Shown: piece by piece, positions 21,769-33,130 of the stretch
Layout: every line of letters starts with the position of its first letter
Numbering within the stretch: the stretch's first letter is position 1
Source: Datisca glomerata
Taxonomy: Eukaryota > Streptophyta > Magnoliopsida > Cucurbitales > Datiscaceae
Assembly: GCA_003255025.1 (NCBI GenBank)
Contig: QANY01004052.1
Span: 744,001 to 808,000 of the forward strand
DNA length: 64,000 nt
Reading direction: 5' to 3'
Program-made: the position numbers and the translations under genes
The notes under the pieces: generated by a model
Databases searched by the model: none
Told to the model about the DNA's origin: nothing
What the model saw: the letters and a program-made list of their open reading frames with translations, nothing else

Positions 21769-22590
21769 ATAATATACAAAGCAGTTTTATCTGAAAGATT
21801 TATTAAAGGAGTTTCTTTCAAAAATTCATTAGGTTTTGGTTCATGAAGATCATCAAACTTATTTTCAATTTTATCTAATTATTTTTCTATTATTATTAAA
21901 CTTTGATTAGTGTAATTTAGTTTCAACAGTCTTTTTATCGGGTTTTTCTTCCTTTAAAATATTAAATGGAGAAGTAGGGATTAAATAATTTTTATGATTA
22001 ATTATAATTTTTTCAGGCGGGGGATGGCTAGCAGACACCACACTGGAGTCTTCTTTAACCCATTTTATCTTGAAAATTACTTGAATATTCTTTTCATAAA
22101 TATCCTTGATAAAATCAAGGAAAAATATATCAACTCTAAATTCTTGCATGAACGCCTTTCATTTAGCAAGGATGTTTTTTCTTTAATCCATATTATATGT
22201 TTCTCTAAACCTATTTCATCTATTGAGATTGACTGAGTCATTCGTGTGTTGGGATAAAACTAAAAGTTGAGGATTGACAGGAGGTAAGGCTGCTTGGAAA
22301 TCAGATTCTGTTGGTGATTCAGCTTCATCAGATTGTTAGTCTTATTGACAAAAGTTGGCTTGCTGACTTTAAAACTTAAGGCTATGCCTTTAAGTCTTAC
22401 ATTTTTTTATTTTTTATTCTTGATTAAATTTATGGATTCTAATATCTTGATTATTATTAACAGATGATCAAGAAAACGATTCTTAGGAGTGCTAGACTGG
22501 CTAAACTCTTAAATTTGAGGAGTAGAACTAAAAGATTGGAAATTAATTTTAACAGTATCATCCACAAACTGCTGGATATAATCAATATCT
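21769..22590 (-). pseudogene. Pararetrovirus coat region, N-terminal part (copy D)
   Basis: Minus strand, homologous to 5180-5940 of copy C. The open frame 21907-22149 carries EFRVDIFFLDFIKDIYEKN and KIKWVKEDSSVVSASHPPPEK. Deletions and stops occur between 22230 and 22560. Confidence 0.65.
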
Positions 22591-23383
22591 TCAATTGGTC
22601 TTTAAATTGGAGTGGGTTGGCTTTCATTGGATAAAAACCAATTTGTATGCAAACTAACATCAGACCACCTAACGCTTTTAGGGATTCTTATATTTGCATT
22701 ACTTTGCCAAGATTGAATCAACAGGGTTTGATTTTTTAGACTCCTATTGATGGCTTGAAAATTCATATTGGTTTTGGTTACTTTGTAATGTATTCTAAAA
22801 ATCAAAGTTAGGGGTTGGACACCTTCAAGGATTTGGTAACCACTAGTTTTGATATTCAAAGTTAAAAATTTAAGAATATGGGGGTCTGTTAGACTAACAG
22901 ACAAACCTGGAAAATAATCAAAATGGATTGGACCATTAAAAAGTAAGGATTCAATCCATCCTAAAATACTATCATTAAAATGTATGAATCTTACATCAAG
23001 CAAGGCTAACAAGACAGAGCTATTTAGGCCTCCTCTCCTATGAGTGATTTAACTCCAAACTTGACTAAACCAAAGTGAAGGAAATTATATCATTCTTCAA
23101 TGTGATGTTTAAATGCATTTGAGGAAAATAATTGACAAGTTTCATGCTCTTTCCCAATAGCATATTTTTTAATTGTTTTTACATGATACTGAGGCTTGAA
23201 TGAAGCAACAAACCATGATGATTTATAAATTTTTTTACTAAGGATTTTTGGTATATTCCATACCCTATGATCTACTTAATCATGTGCTAAATATTCAAAA
23301 TATTCTTCATTAATTATGTTTGATATTGTATTTATTGTAGACATATTACTACAAGAAGAATTACTTCTTAATAATCTACTTAT
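22591..23383 (-). pseudogene. Pararetrovirus movement protein (copy D), start codon lost
   Basis: Minus frame 22602-23012 is open for 136 codons (LALLDVRFIHFNDSILGWIE, TLNIKTSGYQILEG, NRSLKNQTLLIQS) and is the longest intact movement-protein stretch in the window. Upstream pieces reach the expected start, where the other copies have ATGAGTAG; here it reads ATAAGTAG (23381-23383), so the start codon is destroyed. Confidence 0.7.
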
Positions 23384-23842
23384 GACTCAAGATAACTAAA
23401 TTATTCTTATGATTGAAAATCTCATCATGTATTTTTATTCTCAAACCCCCTATGACTTCTACAACCTCCTATGATGTCGACTATTCTCCCATTTTCCTTT
23501 ACAACTACCCTAACTTCAGAATTTACGTATCTAAAATGTCTTATTGAGGTGCCTGAAGCAAACCAAGTAGAAACTAATACGTCAGATTCATAGGTTAGAA
23601 AAATAAAGATTACGGAGAAATATCAATTATAAATATAACCAGTCACTTGGGCGGAGAGTTAGATTAAATAAAAATAATTATTCAAAGAAGCAATTAAGCA
23701 ACAATAGCAACAATATACTAGCCACATGGGCGGTGAAGAACAATAATTATGCAGAGTAATTAAGCAATAGAAAATACCCTACCAGGTTTTACTTTGATAC
23801 TAAAAGAGGTAGAATTACGTATAATATAAGTATTTAAAGCAT
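23384..23842 (-). promoter_or_regulatory. Viral leader of copy D with tRNA-Met primer site
   Basis: Minus strand, homologous to 30440-30900. The primer site reads TAGTATCAAAG in minus sense near 23797-23807, followed by CTTTTAGT variants. Plus-sense copy E begins at about 23843 with the end of a second ORF. Confidence 0.55.
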
Positions 23843-24245
23843 AACCAACCTCAATTAAAAATTGCAAAAAAAATCCTTTACCCAAGCTCCACCAAAAAAT
23901 AGTGAGCCGTTAACCCAAATCTACATATCAAATCACCCAATCCAAACTCATCCAAAGAATCTAAACAGAATCAAAACCTTCTTCAAAGGGAAAACAAAAG
24001 TCATAAAACCCAAATCCAAATTGAAGCAAAAATCAATCCGAAAAATGCTTCTCATTTTGGAAGATGATAATAATTCTGACTTCGAATCATCTGTAGAGTC
24101 AAGTCACCCAATTAAATCAAATATCCAAAAAAACTCAATCAGCCATAAAAGCTACCCCTCAGCAAATAAAGGACCAAAATACACAGAAGGGTCGCATCCT
24201 ACCACAATGGGCCATTGACGCACTTCAAGACTTTCAGGATCCATT
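23843..24245 (+). pseudogene. C-terminal part of a pararetrovirus second ORF (start of copy E)
   Basis: Open plus frame 23862-24218 (118 codons), rich in Lys, Ser, Pro and Asn (KGKTKVIKPKSKLKQKS, MLLILEDDNNSDFESSVESS). It matches 11690-12000, 29000-29280 and 36850-37170. The body of the ORF and its polymerase are absent. A disordered, basic tail with an acidic cluster is all that can be said about function. Confidence 0.5.
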
Positions 24246-24887
24246 TGATGATGAATAAATAAAAATAATTTACTTTTGGCAAAATGTTGTTAATGTAATA
24301 ATCAATAAATTAAGAAATTTGAAATAATAAGTCAACTATCATGATGGCTCTTCAGCATAATGCAACGACTATGATGATTTCTCCAAAATGAAATCCATTA
24401 TTTGTCCTTTTTACTATCCTTAGTCAAGTAGTAATGTAAAATTAATTTGGAAGTTTTAAATCTGCTTTATCCTTTTTACTTGCTTCTCTAAAATGTAATT
24501 AATCATTACAACAATAGCAATGATTAACTGGCCAAATTTAAGAAATTGTATTTTATTTTTATCAACAAATTTTTTATCTGATTTGCTTCTTTGAATAATT
24601 TTTTTTTAATTTGACTCTTCGCCTAAGTGCCTTGTTATTTTCATATATGTTTATTTCTCTGTAATCTTTAATTTATTAACTATGAATCTGACGTATCAGT
24701 TTCTATTTAGTTTACTTTAGGCCCCCGAATAAAACCTTTAGATACGTAAATCCTGAGGGTAGGGTAGTTGTAAAGACAAAGGGGAGAGAGTCAATTTCAT
24801 AGGAGTTTATTGAAGTCATAGCAGGTTTGACAATACAAATACATGATGAAATTTTCAATCAAAATGATAATTTAGTTATTTTGAGCA
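24246..24887 (+). promoter_or_regulatory. Pararetrovirus intergenic region and leader (copy E), promoter lost
   Basis: Joins the end of the second ORF to the movement-protein start. It lacks the TATAAATA box and much of the leader found at 29760-30500, so a deletion is evident near 24430. The last 300 bp match the other leaders. Confidence 0.5.
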
Positions 24888-25332
24888 ATGAGTAGATTAT
24901 TTATAAGTAATTCTTCTTGTAGAAATAGGTCTACAATAAATACAATACCAGACATAATTAATGAATAACATTTTAAACACTTAACAGATGTTCAAGTAGA
25001 TCATAGGTTATGGAATATACCCAAAATCCCTAGTAAAGAATTATAAATCAACATGGCTTGTTGCTTCCTTCAAGCCTCAGCATCATGTACAAATAATTGG
25101 AAAAATACATGCTCTTGAAAAAGAGCATGAAACTTGCCAATTACTTTCCCTCAATGCAATTAAGCATATCATTGAAGGACATAATTTCTTTCACTTTGGT
25201 TTAATCCAGATTGGAGTTAAACCACTCACAAAGAGAGGCCTGAATGCCTCTGTCTTGTTAGCCTTCCGAGATGCAAGATTTACAAAATTCAATGATAATA
25301 TTTTTGGATTAATTAAATCGTCCTTTATTGCT
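24888..25332 (+). pseudogene. Pararetrovirus movement protein, N-terminal part (copy E)
   Basis: Begins at an ATG (24888) like 4345 and 30901, and runs through frames broken by stops to the LALRDARF-like segment (about 25255-25310; here AFRDARFTKFNDNIFGLIKSS). It is cut by rDNA at about 25333 and resumes at 25833. Confidence 0.6.
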
Positions 25333-25431
25333 AGCATGCCAGCCTCCCAACGCGGGAGCGCGAGGGCTCTTTCGAGCCCGCGCCCACCCGAGTTTGAAAA
25401 CACGTTCACGGGTTGTTTTTTAAGGCATCGA
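25333..25431 (-). other. Partial ITS1
   Basis: Minus strand directly after the 18S 3' end: TCGATGCCTTAAAAAACAAC, then a GC-rich stretch with GGGCGCGGGCTCGAAAGAGC. It fits the 5' part of a plant ITS1. It is the best available tag for the host plant. Confidence 0.75.
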
Positions 25432-25472
25432 CAATGATCCTTCCGCAGGTTCACCTACAGAAACCTTGTTAT

Positions 25473-25514
<42 letters not shown>

Positions 25515-25555
25515 ACGAGTCGCGGGCAGCGAACAGCCCACGTCACCGCGATCCA

Positions 25556-25586
<31 letters not shown>

Positions 25587-25589
25587 CCA

Positions 25590-25626
<37 letters not shown>

Positions 25627-25673
25627 ACGAGCTGATGACTCGCACTTACTAGGAATTCCTCGTTGAAGACCAA

Positions 25674-25709
<36 letters not shown>

Positions 25710-25832
25710 TAAAGATTTCCCAGGCCTGTCGGCCAAGGTTATATACTCGTTGAATACATCAGTGTAGCGCGCGTGCGGCCCAGAACATCTAAGGGCATCA
25801 CAGACCTGTTATTGCCTCAAACTTCCTTGGCC
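25432..25832 (-). rRNA. 18S rRNA, 3'-terminal 401 nt, fragment
   Basis: The minus strand ends in the universal GTAGGTGAACCTGCGG and GGAAGGATCATTG, and contains TTGTACACACCGCCCGTTGG and the other helix-44 region sequences. It has a few changes from plant 18S (for example CTCCTTC and GTTCAGTGGACTT variants near 25475-25510), so it is a decaying copy, not a functional gene. Confidence 0.92.
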
Positions 25833-26175
25833 GCAATCCATTTTGATTATTTTTCAGATTTTCCTATTAGTCTAAAAGACCCTCATATTCTTAAATCTTT
25901 AACTTTGAATATAAAAACTAGTAGTTACCAAATCCTTGAAGGTGCCCAACCCCTAGCTTTGATTTTTAGAATACATTACAAAGTAACCAAAACCAATATG
26001 AATTTCCAAGCCATCAATAGGAGTCTAAAAAATCAAATCATGTTGATTCAATCTAGCCAAAGTAATGCCAATATTAGAGTTCTTAAAACCATTAAGTGGT
26101 CTGATATTACTTTGCCTACAAACTGGCTTTTAACCAATGAAAGCCAACCCCATTCAAATAAAAAACTCAATTAAA
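25833..26175 (+). pseudogene. Pararetrovirus movement protein, C-terminal part (copy E)
   Basis: Viral homology resumes with IHFDYFSDFPISLKDPHILK (from 25833) and stays open to 26174 (LTLNIKTSSYQILEG, NRSLKNQIMLIQSSQSN, TLPTNWLLTNESQP). The open frame 25773-26174 therefore starts in rDNA and ends in virus, an accidental fusion. Confidence 0.65.
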
Positions 26176-27278
26176 GATATTGATTATATCTAGTAGTACA
26201 CGGATGGTACTGTTAAAATTAATTTTCAATCTTCCACTTCTAAACCTCAAATTATAGAGTTTAGCCAGTCTAGCACTCCAAGAAATTTTTTTTGGATCAT
26301 CTGTTAATAATGATCAAGATCTTAGAATCCATCAATTGGAACAAGAAATAAAAAATTTAAGACTTAAAGGCATTGCCACAAGTTCTCAAGTCAGTCACTC
26401 AATCTTTGATAATAAGACTGAACAATCTGACGAAGTTGAATCAACAACAGAATCTGATTTCCAAGGAGTCTTACCTCCATTTGATCCTCAACTTTTAGTT
26501 TTAAATTTAGGAACCCTAAGCCAAGAATACAAGCCTGATTGGGACAGTTTAATCTAACACATGAATGACTCAGTCAATCTCAATAGACAAAATAGGTTTA
26601 GAGAGACATATAATATGGATCAAAAAAAATTTATCCTTGCTGAATGGAAGGCGTTCATGCAAGAATTTAGAGTTGATATATTTTTCCTGGATTATATTGA
26701 GGATATTTAGAAAAAGAATATTAAAGTAATTTCCAATATAAAATAGGTCAAGGAAGACTCCAGTGTGTGTCTGCTAGCCATACCCCACCTGAGAAAGTTA
26801 TAATCAATCATAAAAATTCTTTAACCACTACTTCTCCTTTTAAGATTCCAAAGGAAGAAGAACCCAATAAAAAGGTTTTTGAATAACTAAATTACACTAA
26901 TAAAAGTTTAATAACAATAGCAACAATTAGATAAATTTGAGAATAAAGTTGATGATCTTCATGAATATAAACCTAATGAATCTCTGAAAGAAACTCCCTT
27001 AATAAATATTTTAGATAAAACTGCTTTGAATATTGTTCCACTCAATAAAAATTTTGATAAAATGTTTCAAGAATTAAAGAATAAATCTGTTAAGTCATCC
27101 TCTTCTATTAAGGTAATTAACTAAGAAATTAGTTCTAAATCAGAAAGCCATAGGTCAAATTCCATCTATGAATCATCCACAATTTACGAATCTTCAAATA
27201 TTCATAATATTGAAGAAACATTTAAAATTTTGGAAAGGGAGTGGCATAAAAAGTCTATTCCTCTAGATATTCAAATTA
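26176..27278 (+). pseudogene. Pararetrovirus coat region (copy E), truncated
   Basis: Follows the movement protein. It contains the linker, the QLLVLNLGTLSQEYKPDWDSL segment (26480-26550), the EFRVDIFFLDYIEDI segment (26660-26710) and the coiled Lys/Glu region to about 27240. It ends at about 27278, where the GATCC-rich fragment begins. The coat core, zinc knuckle, protease and the whole polymerase are missing from copy E. Confidence 0.6.
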
Positions 27279-27706
27279 CTGGTGGTTGTGGTTTAAGGGA
27301 CATGAATGATGACTCCATTGGTTGGAGAAAGTAATGATCCTGAACGTGATACGGAGATAGATGGTGATGACATCAATGATGGAAGAACCAATGAATATAT
27401 TCATTTTGATGATTTAATATTATTATGTTTACTTGTCTTGAACATTTTATATTAAACTTCTTTCTTCAAAACTTAAAAGTATGAGAACTCTACTTAATAT
27501 TATGTTATTTTAGATGACTTTGTGTTATTTTTATTTAATAGGTAGATGACTTGGTGTTATATAATCATCTCCTTCAATATATTGAAGTATCATTAACATA
27601 GATATATTTTTTTACTAATAAATTATCAAGAATTGATAAGATCTTACGATCCTCGATCTTATGCCCTCCCACTTATCTTAGGTAAGATCGTGATCCTGAG
27701 AACCTT
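27279..27706 (+). mobile_element. Transposon-like fragment with GATCC-rich end (second copy)
   Basis: Homologous to 14661-15096. The acidic tail (DTEIDGDDINDG, about 27345-27380) and the GATCC block (27635-27699) are both present. It is shorter at its left end than the first copy. It links the coat region of the virus to its second ORF, with the polymerase deleted. Confidence 0.4.
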
Positions 27707-29345
27707 GGATTTGAATATCCAAAAAATACATAGATTAATGAATTGGATGAAATTTTTGAAGAAGTTGGGTTGAGGAATGACTTCAATGCCGCACGAATTC
27801 ATTAGTATGAGAAATGTGGAAAAATAGGTTTTCACAAAAATAATGAAATTTGTTATAATGACAAAAAATTTATAATTGTGAATCTATTGGGACAAGCAAT
27901 TTTTAAAATTGAATTTTCAAACAAAATAATAAAATAATTTCTGATACTAGAAGGAACTTTCTTCGACATGCCTAACGGATTTTTAAAAAGTCATAGGAAT
28001 GCTGTAGAATCCTTAACTAAAAGAATCAGTATCACTTTCAGAAATCATTTAAGAACGATGAATGGTTCGATTATAGAAGAGTCTCCGACTCCACAACTGG
28101 CTCTTAAAGCCCAAATTAAAATGATTTTTCTACTCCTACCAAGCCCAAATAACAATATTTGAGTCCATCAGACCCAATTACCAATCAACCCTAGTCAACC
28201 AATTTGACCCATTCTCAATTATTCAACTCTTTGATGCCTAATCACTTGACCAACCAATTACAAAATCATCTTCTTATTTCTGAAAAATACCCAACAAATA
28301 TCTCTTTTATATTGAGCCTTCGTTTACTCATTTGAAGGAACCTGCTAAAATTGCCAAAGCCTATTTAATTCCAGAATTCCATTATGTCCCTAGACACAAA
28401 GACAAAAATCTCAGTTTCTATATAGACATTCTCTTAAAAATAAAATTCATAAAAATTAGCCCAATCAAAAGTTCTGAAGGAAAAATCATCTATTATTCCT
28501 TTTACACTCTCAGAATCATAACCAGGAAGGATTGAAAAGTCCATCAGTCAGCCTTAAACATTCTTTTAAATAAAAAATAATATAATTATTTTGACTATAT
28601 TGATGTTTGGTACATGATTTTCTTGCATCCAAAATAGTGATTTTTCTCACTCTTAGTTTTTAAATTTTGATAAAAAAATCCAAAATTAGTTTTCCCAATT
28701 GATTCTTAAAATGGTGGTCCATTCACGGTCCTGCCTTAGAATTTTTTCCAAATTATTTACAAAAATATTTCAATTTATTTTTAAATTTTATAAGCCCTCA
28801 CCATTGAGGCCTCCTTTCCCCAAATACTTTATTTTTCAAATAAATACAAAATATCTTGGATCCCAAAGTGTAAATACTCAATTGAAGATGGAAATATCAT
28901 CAAACAATATTATGTTAAATTGTGGGATAAATTCAATAACTAAAAAATAATTACCTCCATCAACCATGAATTTTACAAATATCCACCCTTAGTTAAAATT
29001 GACAAATCCTACCCAGACTCCATTAAAAATTAATGAGCTCATTAACCCTGATCCAAAAACCAAATCATCCAGTTCATACAAAGAAAACAAACCTGAATCA
29101 AAACCCTTTTCAAAAGAAAAATCCAAGGTCACAAAGCTTAAACCCAAATTGATGAAAGAATTAATCAAAATATACACAGAAGTCACTCAATTAAACCAAA
29201 AACCCAAAGAGGCTTGCTTCCCCTCAGCAATTGAATGACCAAAATACACAGAAGGGTCGCGTCCTACCACAATGCGTCTATGATACATTTCAGGACTCTC
29301 AGGACCTGTTTAATGACATTAATCTCAGTAATGATGAATAAAAAT
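27707..29345 (+). pseudogene. Pararetrovirus second ORF, unknown function (copy E)
   Basis: Homologous to 10420-12055. Parts: WIDELD-like start region (27735), FPNGFLKSHRNAVESLTKRI segment (27970-28030), NGSIIEESPTPQLALKAQIK (28060-28120), the 28332-28535 frame (YLIPEFHYVPRHKDKNLSFYIDILLKIK), and the basic tail (28999-29238). The segment with HxxPGHKD-like and SFY(R/I)DILL motifs is the best conserved part among C, E and F, so it may be a folded core. I know of no matching family. Confidence 0.5.
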
Positions 29346-30081
29346 AATTTACTTTTGGAAAAATGCCAATATTAAAATCAAAGAATCAAGTAATTTAAAG
29401 ATATATCTTAATGACTCTCCAGCACAATGTAAACAGTCAGAATAATCATCAAGATGAACAATTATGACTTTCCCAAAATCAATAATTGAAGCACAAGAAT
29501 CCAAGATAGAAATTCTCGAGGACTCCAACACGCAACAATAGCCACAATGACTTTTTGAAGACAACAATAATAGCAAAGCAATAATGAAGACGCAAAGTCC
29601 AAGATTACAATTATCAAGGAATCTTTTATAATTTGTCTTTTTCTAGAATTATTGTACTATTTTTCAAATAATTAGGTAATTATTTGTCCTTTTACTTTAA
29701 TTAGTCAAAATTAGAAATGTAAAATAATTTTACTTTTGTAGAAAAGAATAATGCAGATAAGAGATGAGTTCTCGGTGAGCTCCTTTTTCCTTGCCTATAA
29801 ATAGGCTGCCCTCTCCCATTTGTTCCTAAGAACTTGTTTTCACTCTTAACGATTTTAAGAGAAAAACGTGTTTTGAAAACAAAGCATTCTTCTTCCTCCT
29901 CTTTTGTAATCTCTTCTTCTTTTTCTTCAACATTAATTAGCGAGCGAGATCACTAATTAATCATTGCCAATTAATTTTCTTCAATACTTCTAACTTTTAA
30001 ATCTTACTTCAAATAACAATTTTACTTGTTTCTATACCCAGTCTTTAATTACTTAAATTATACGTAATTATGTCTCTTTTG
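29346..30081 (+). promoter_or_regulatory. Pararetrovirus intergenic region, promoter and leader (end of copy E)
   Basis: Intergenic region with TATA box at 29796-29804 followed by GGCTGCCCTCTCCC and the C/T-rich leader. The leader stops at about 30081 in TGTCTCTTTTG, which is exactly where the tRNA-Met primer site should begin (compare TTTTGGTATCAAAGCC at 30478-30494). Confidence 0.6.
29796..29804 (+). promoter_or_regulatory. TATA box of the pararetrovirus promoter (copy E/F)
   Basis: TATAAATAG in the context TTGCC-TATAAATAG-GCTGCC, the typical shape of a caulimovirid full-length promoter. It drives toward copy F, about 1.1 kb upstream of its movement-protein ATG. Confidence 0.65.
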
Positions 30082-30310
30082 TGGGGACATTCCGAAAAAG
30101 CTTGTTTTGAAAATAAAGCAATCTTTCTTCCTCCTCTTTTGTAATATTTTCTTCTTTATTCTCAACATTAATGTTTGCTTGTTGTTGTTGTTGTTGTTGT
30201 TGAAAACAAAACATTATTCTTCCACCTCTTTTGAAATCTCTTCTTCTTTTTCTTCAACATTAATTAGTGAGTGGGAGCACTAATTAATCGTTGGTAATTA
30301 ATTTTCTTCA
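29866..30310 (+). repeat. Viral leader tract present three times
   Basis: The tract GAAAACAAAGCATTCTTCTT...CAACATTAAT occurs at about 29875-29938, 30108-30172 and 30203-30262. The second and third copies are separated by a (TTG) run at 30180-30202. Other copies of the virus have it once. Confidence 0.65.
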
Positions 30311-30480
30311 ATACGTGTAAGTTTGAATTAATTTTATTTTTTTACTATTGCTTAATTGTGTATTTAATCTAACTCTCCCCTTTGCCTTTACATGTAAAAT
30401 TGTGTATTTAGGATAACATGCCTAAATACCTCTAATATCAAGTCTTTAAATACTTAAATTACATGCAATTCCGCCTCTTT

Positions 30481-30494
30481 TGGTATCAAAGCCA
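30481..30494 (+). promoter_or_regulatory. Pararetrovirus primer binding site, tRNA-Met (copy F)
   Basis: TGGTATCAAAGCCA, one base different from TGGTATCAGAGCCA, the complement of the 3' end of plant initiator tRNA-Met used by Caulimoviridae. The movement-protein ATG lies 407 bp downstream. Confidence 0.8.
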
Positions 30495-30900
30495 AACTAG
30501 GTAGAGTATTTACCATTTTTCATTCATCTTCTTAATTATTGTTCTTCACCACCCAAGTGATTGATATATAATTGCTATTGTTGCTTAATTGCTTCTTTGA
30601 ATAATTATTTTTATTTAATCTGACTCTCCGCCTAAGTGGCTTGTTATTTTTATAAATTGATTATTTTTCTGTAATCTTTATTTTTCTAATATGTGAATCT
30701 GACGTATCAGTTTTTATTTGGTTTACTTAAGACATCCTAATAAGACCTTTTAGATACATAAATCTTGATGGTAAGGTAGTTGCAAAGGTAAAGGGGAGAA
30801 GAGTCGACTTCATAGGAGGTTGTAGAAGTCATAACAGATTTGACAATCAAAATACAGAATGAAATTTTCAATCATAAGAATAATTTAGTTATCTTGAGTC
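30495..30900 (+). promoter_or_regulatory. Viral leader downstream of the primer site (copy F)
   Basis: Non-coding leader between primer site and ORF1, homologous to 3990-4344, 24590-24887 and the reverse of 23384-23800. Nothing coding seen. Confidence 0.55.
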
Positions 30901-31690
30901 ATGAGTAGATTATTTAGAAGTAATTCTTCTTGTAACAATAGGTCTACAATAAGTACAATATCAGACCTGATTAGTGAAGAACATTTTGAATACTTAGCAG
31001 GTGATGAAGTAGATCGTAGGATATGGAATATACCCAAAATTACTAGTAGAGAAATTTATATATCAACATGGTTTGTTGCATCCTTCAATCCTCAGCATCA
31101 TGTAAAAACAACTGAAATAATATATGCTCTTAGGAAAGCGCATGAAACTTGTCAATTACTTTTTCCTAATGCATTTAAACATCTCATTGAAGAATGATAT
31201 AATTTCATTCACTTTGATTTAGTTCAGATTGGAGTTAAACCACTCACAATGAGAGGCATAAATACCTCTATCTTGTAACCTTGCAAGATGTAAGATTTAA
31301 AAAATTTAATGATAGTATTTTAGGATTAATTGAATCTTCACTTTGTAATGGTCCAATCTATTTTGATTGTTTTTCAGATTTGTCTGTTAGTCTAACAGAC
31401 ACCCATGTTCTTAAATCTTTAACTTTGAATATCTAAAGTAGTGGTTACCAAATCCTTGAAGGTTCACAACCCCTAGCTTTGATTTTTAGAATACATTATA
31501 AAGTAATCAAAACTAATATGAATTTCCATGCCATCAATAGGAGTCCAAAATCAAATCTTATTGATTCAATCTAGCCAAAATAATGCCAATATTAGAGCTC
31601 CTAAAACCATTCGGTGGTCTCATATTACTTTACCTACAAATTAACTTTTAACCAATGAAAGTCAACTCACTCCAATTTAACGCCCAATTG
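30901..31690 (+). pseudogene. Pararetrovirus movement protein (copy F), broken
   Basis: ATG at 30901 (MSRLFRSNSSCNNRSTISTI). The first 98 codons are open (to 31197). The following LLTLQDVRF-like segment (about 31270-31310) and the C-terminal part are frameshifted and contain stops. Same position and length as in copies C and E. Confidence 0.65.
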
Positions 31691-33130
31691 AAGATATTGA
31701 TTATATCCAGCAGAACATGGATGGTACTACTAAAATTAATTTTCAATCTTCTAGTTCTAATCCTCAAATTGGGAGTTCATCCAGGCTAGGACTTCTAGAA
31801 ATTCCTTTTCTGGATCATCTTTTAATAATGATTAAGATATTTGAATCTATCAATTGGAACAATAATTCAAAAATTTGAAAATAAAAAATTTAAGACTTAA
31901 AGACATAACCACAAGTTCTCAAATCAGTCAGGCAATCTTTGATAATAAGACTGCACAATCTTGACAAAGTTGGATCACCAACTGAATCTGATTTCCAAGG
32001 AGTCTTACCTCCTATCAATCCTCAACTTTTAGCTTTAAATTTAAGCACTTTAAGCCAAGAATTCAAGCTTAATTGGGAGGGTTTAACCCAACAAATGAAT
32101 GAACCATTCAATCTCAATAGACGAAATAGGTTCAGAGAGAAATATAATATGGATCAAAGAAAAATTATCCTTGTTGAATGAAAGACGTTCATGCAAGAAT
32201 TTAGAGTTGATATATTTTTCCTTCATTATATCGAGGATATTTCTGAAAATAATATTAAAGTAATTTCCATGACCAAATGGGTAAAGGAAGACTCCAGTGT
32301 GGATTTTGCTAGTCATTCCCCACCTGAGAAAATTATAATTAATCATAAAAATTCTTTAATCACTGCTTCTCCTTTTAACATTTCAAAGGTTAATAACAAT
32401 AGGAAAATAATTAGATAAAATTGAGAATAGGGTTAATGATTTTCATGAACCTAAACCTAATGAATCTCTTAAAGAAACTGCTTTTAATAAATCTTTCAAA
32501 TAAAACTGATTTGAATATTGTTCCCCTCAATAAAAAGATTGATGAAATGCTTTAAGAATTGAAGAAATAAATATGTTGAGTCATCCTTGGTGGGAAAAGT
32601 ATCTCACTGAAAGAATATAAAAAATCATTAACCCTATTCTCAATATAAAAAATCATTAACCCTAGCCTCATTCTTGGTGGGAAAAGTATCTCACTGAAAG
32701 AATATAAAAATACCATCTTCATAGCAATAAAGATTGATACTGAAGAACCTCAATCCTTGGAGAGGATCCAGAAACAAGCTTGACACCATTAATATCCTCT
32801 TTTACATATGAATCGAACATTTTATTGGACGCTAAGTAAAGTTACTTTGTATATCCATGACCAATTATTCGCTTAGGTGTTCTACACTAAGTGATTTTGT
32901 CTAGTACAAAAATATATTTTTGCCCAGAGTAATGTCTCGGAATGATAGTAATGAACCCTTTTGGAAAGAAAAATTTATCAATCGCTTATCAAATTTGTTT
33001 TCCCATAAAATTAAAATAGTCATTAGTAGTGATGACCTAGGAAATATACACTATAACAGTCTCAACTACAGTACAATTATCACTATAATAGAGGAAAGAA
33101 AGTCTAAAAATGTGTACAGACATGAAAATT
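31691..33130 (+). pseudogene. Pararetrovirus coat-protein region (copy F), with deletion and duplication
   Basis: Linker and the ESDFQGVLPPINPQLLALNL segment (31980-32040), then QEFRVDIFFLHYIEDIS and TKWVKEDSSVDFASH (32191-32310). Compared with copy C about 0.37 kb is missing after 32580, and at the junction an 86-bp stretch is duplicated (32587 and 32673). The coat core (32700-32990) and the C-terminal segment (32920-33130) follow. Confidence 0.6.

Larger units (their letters stand above)
25333..25832 (-). other. rDNA fragment inserted in the movement-protein region
   Basis: About 500 bp of nuclear ribosomal DNA, containing the 3' end of 18S rRNA and the start of ITS1, lies inside copy E. 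GC content jumps sharply at both edges. Viral homology on the two sides is nearly continuous, with only some 15 bp of virus sequence missing. Confidence 0.9.

Noticed and set aside
25455..25736. 93-codon open minus frame
   Set aside because: It lies wholly in the 18S rRNA fragment.
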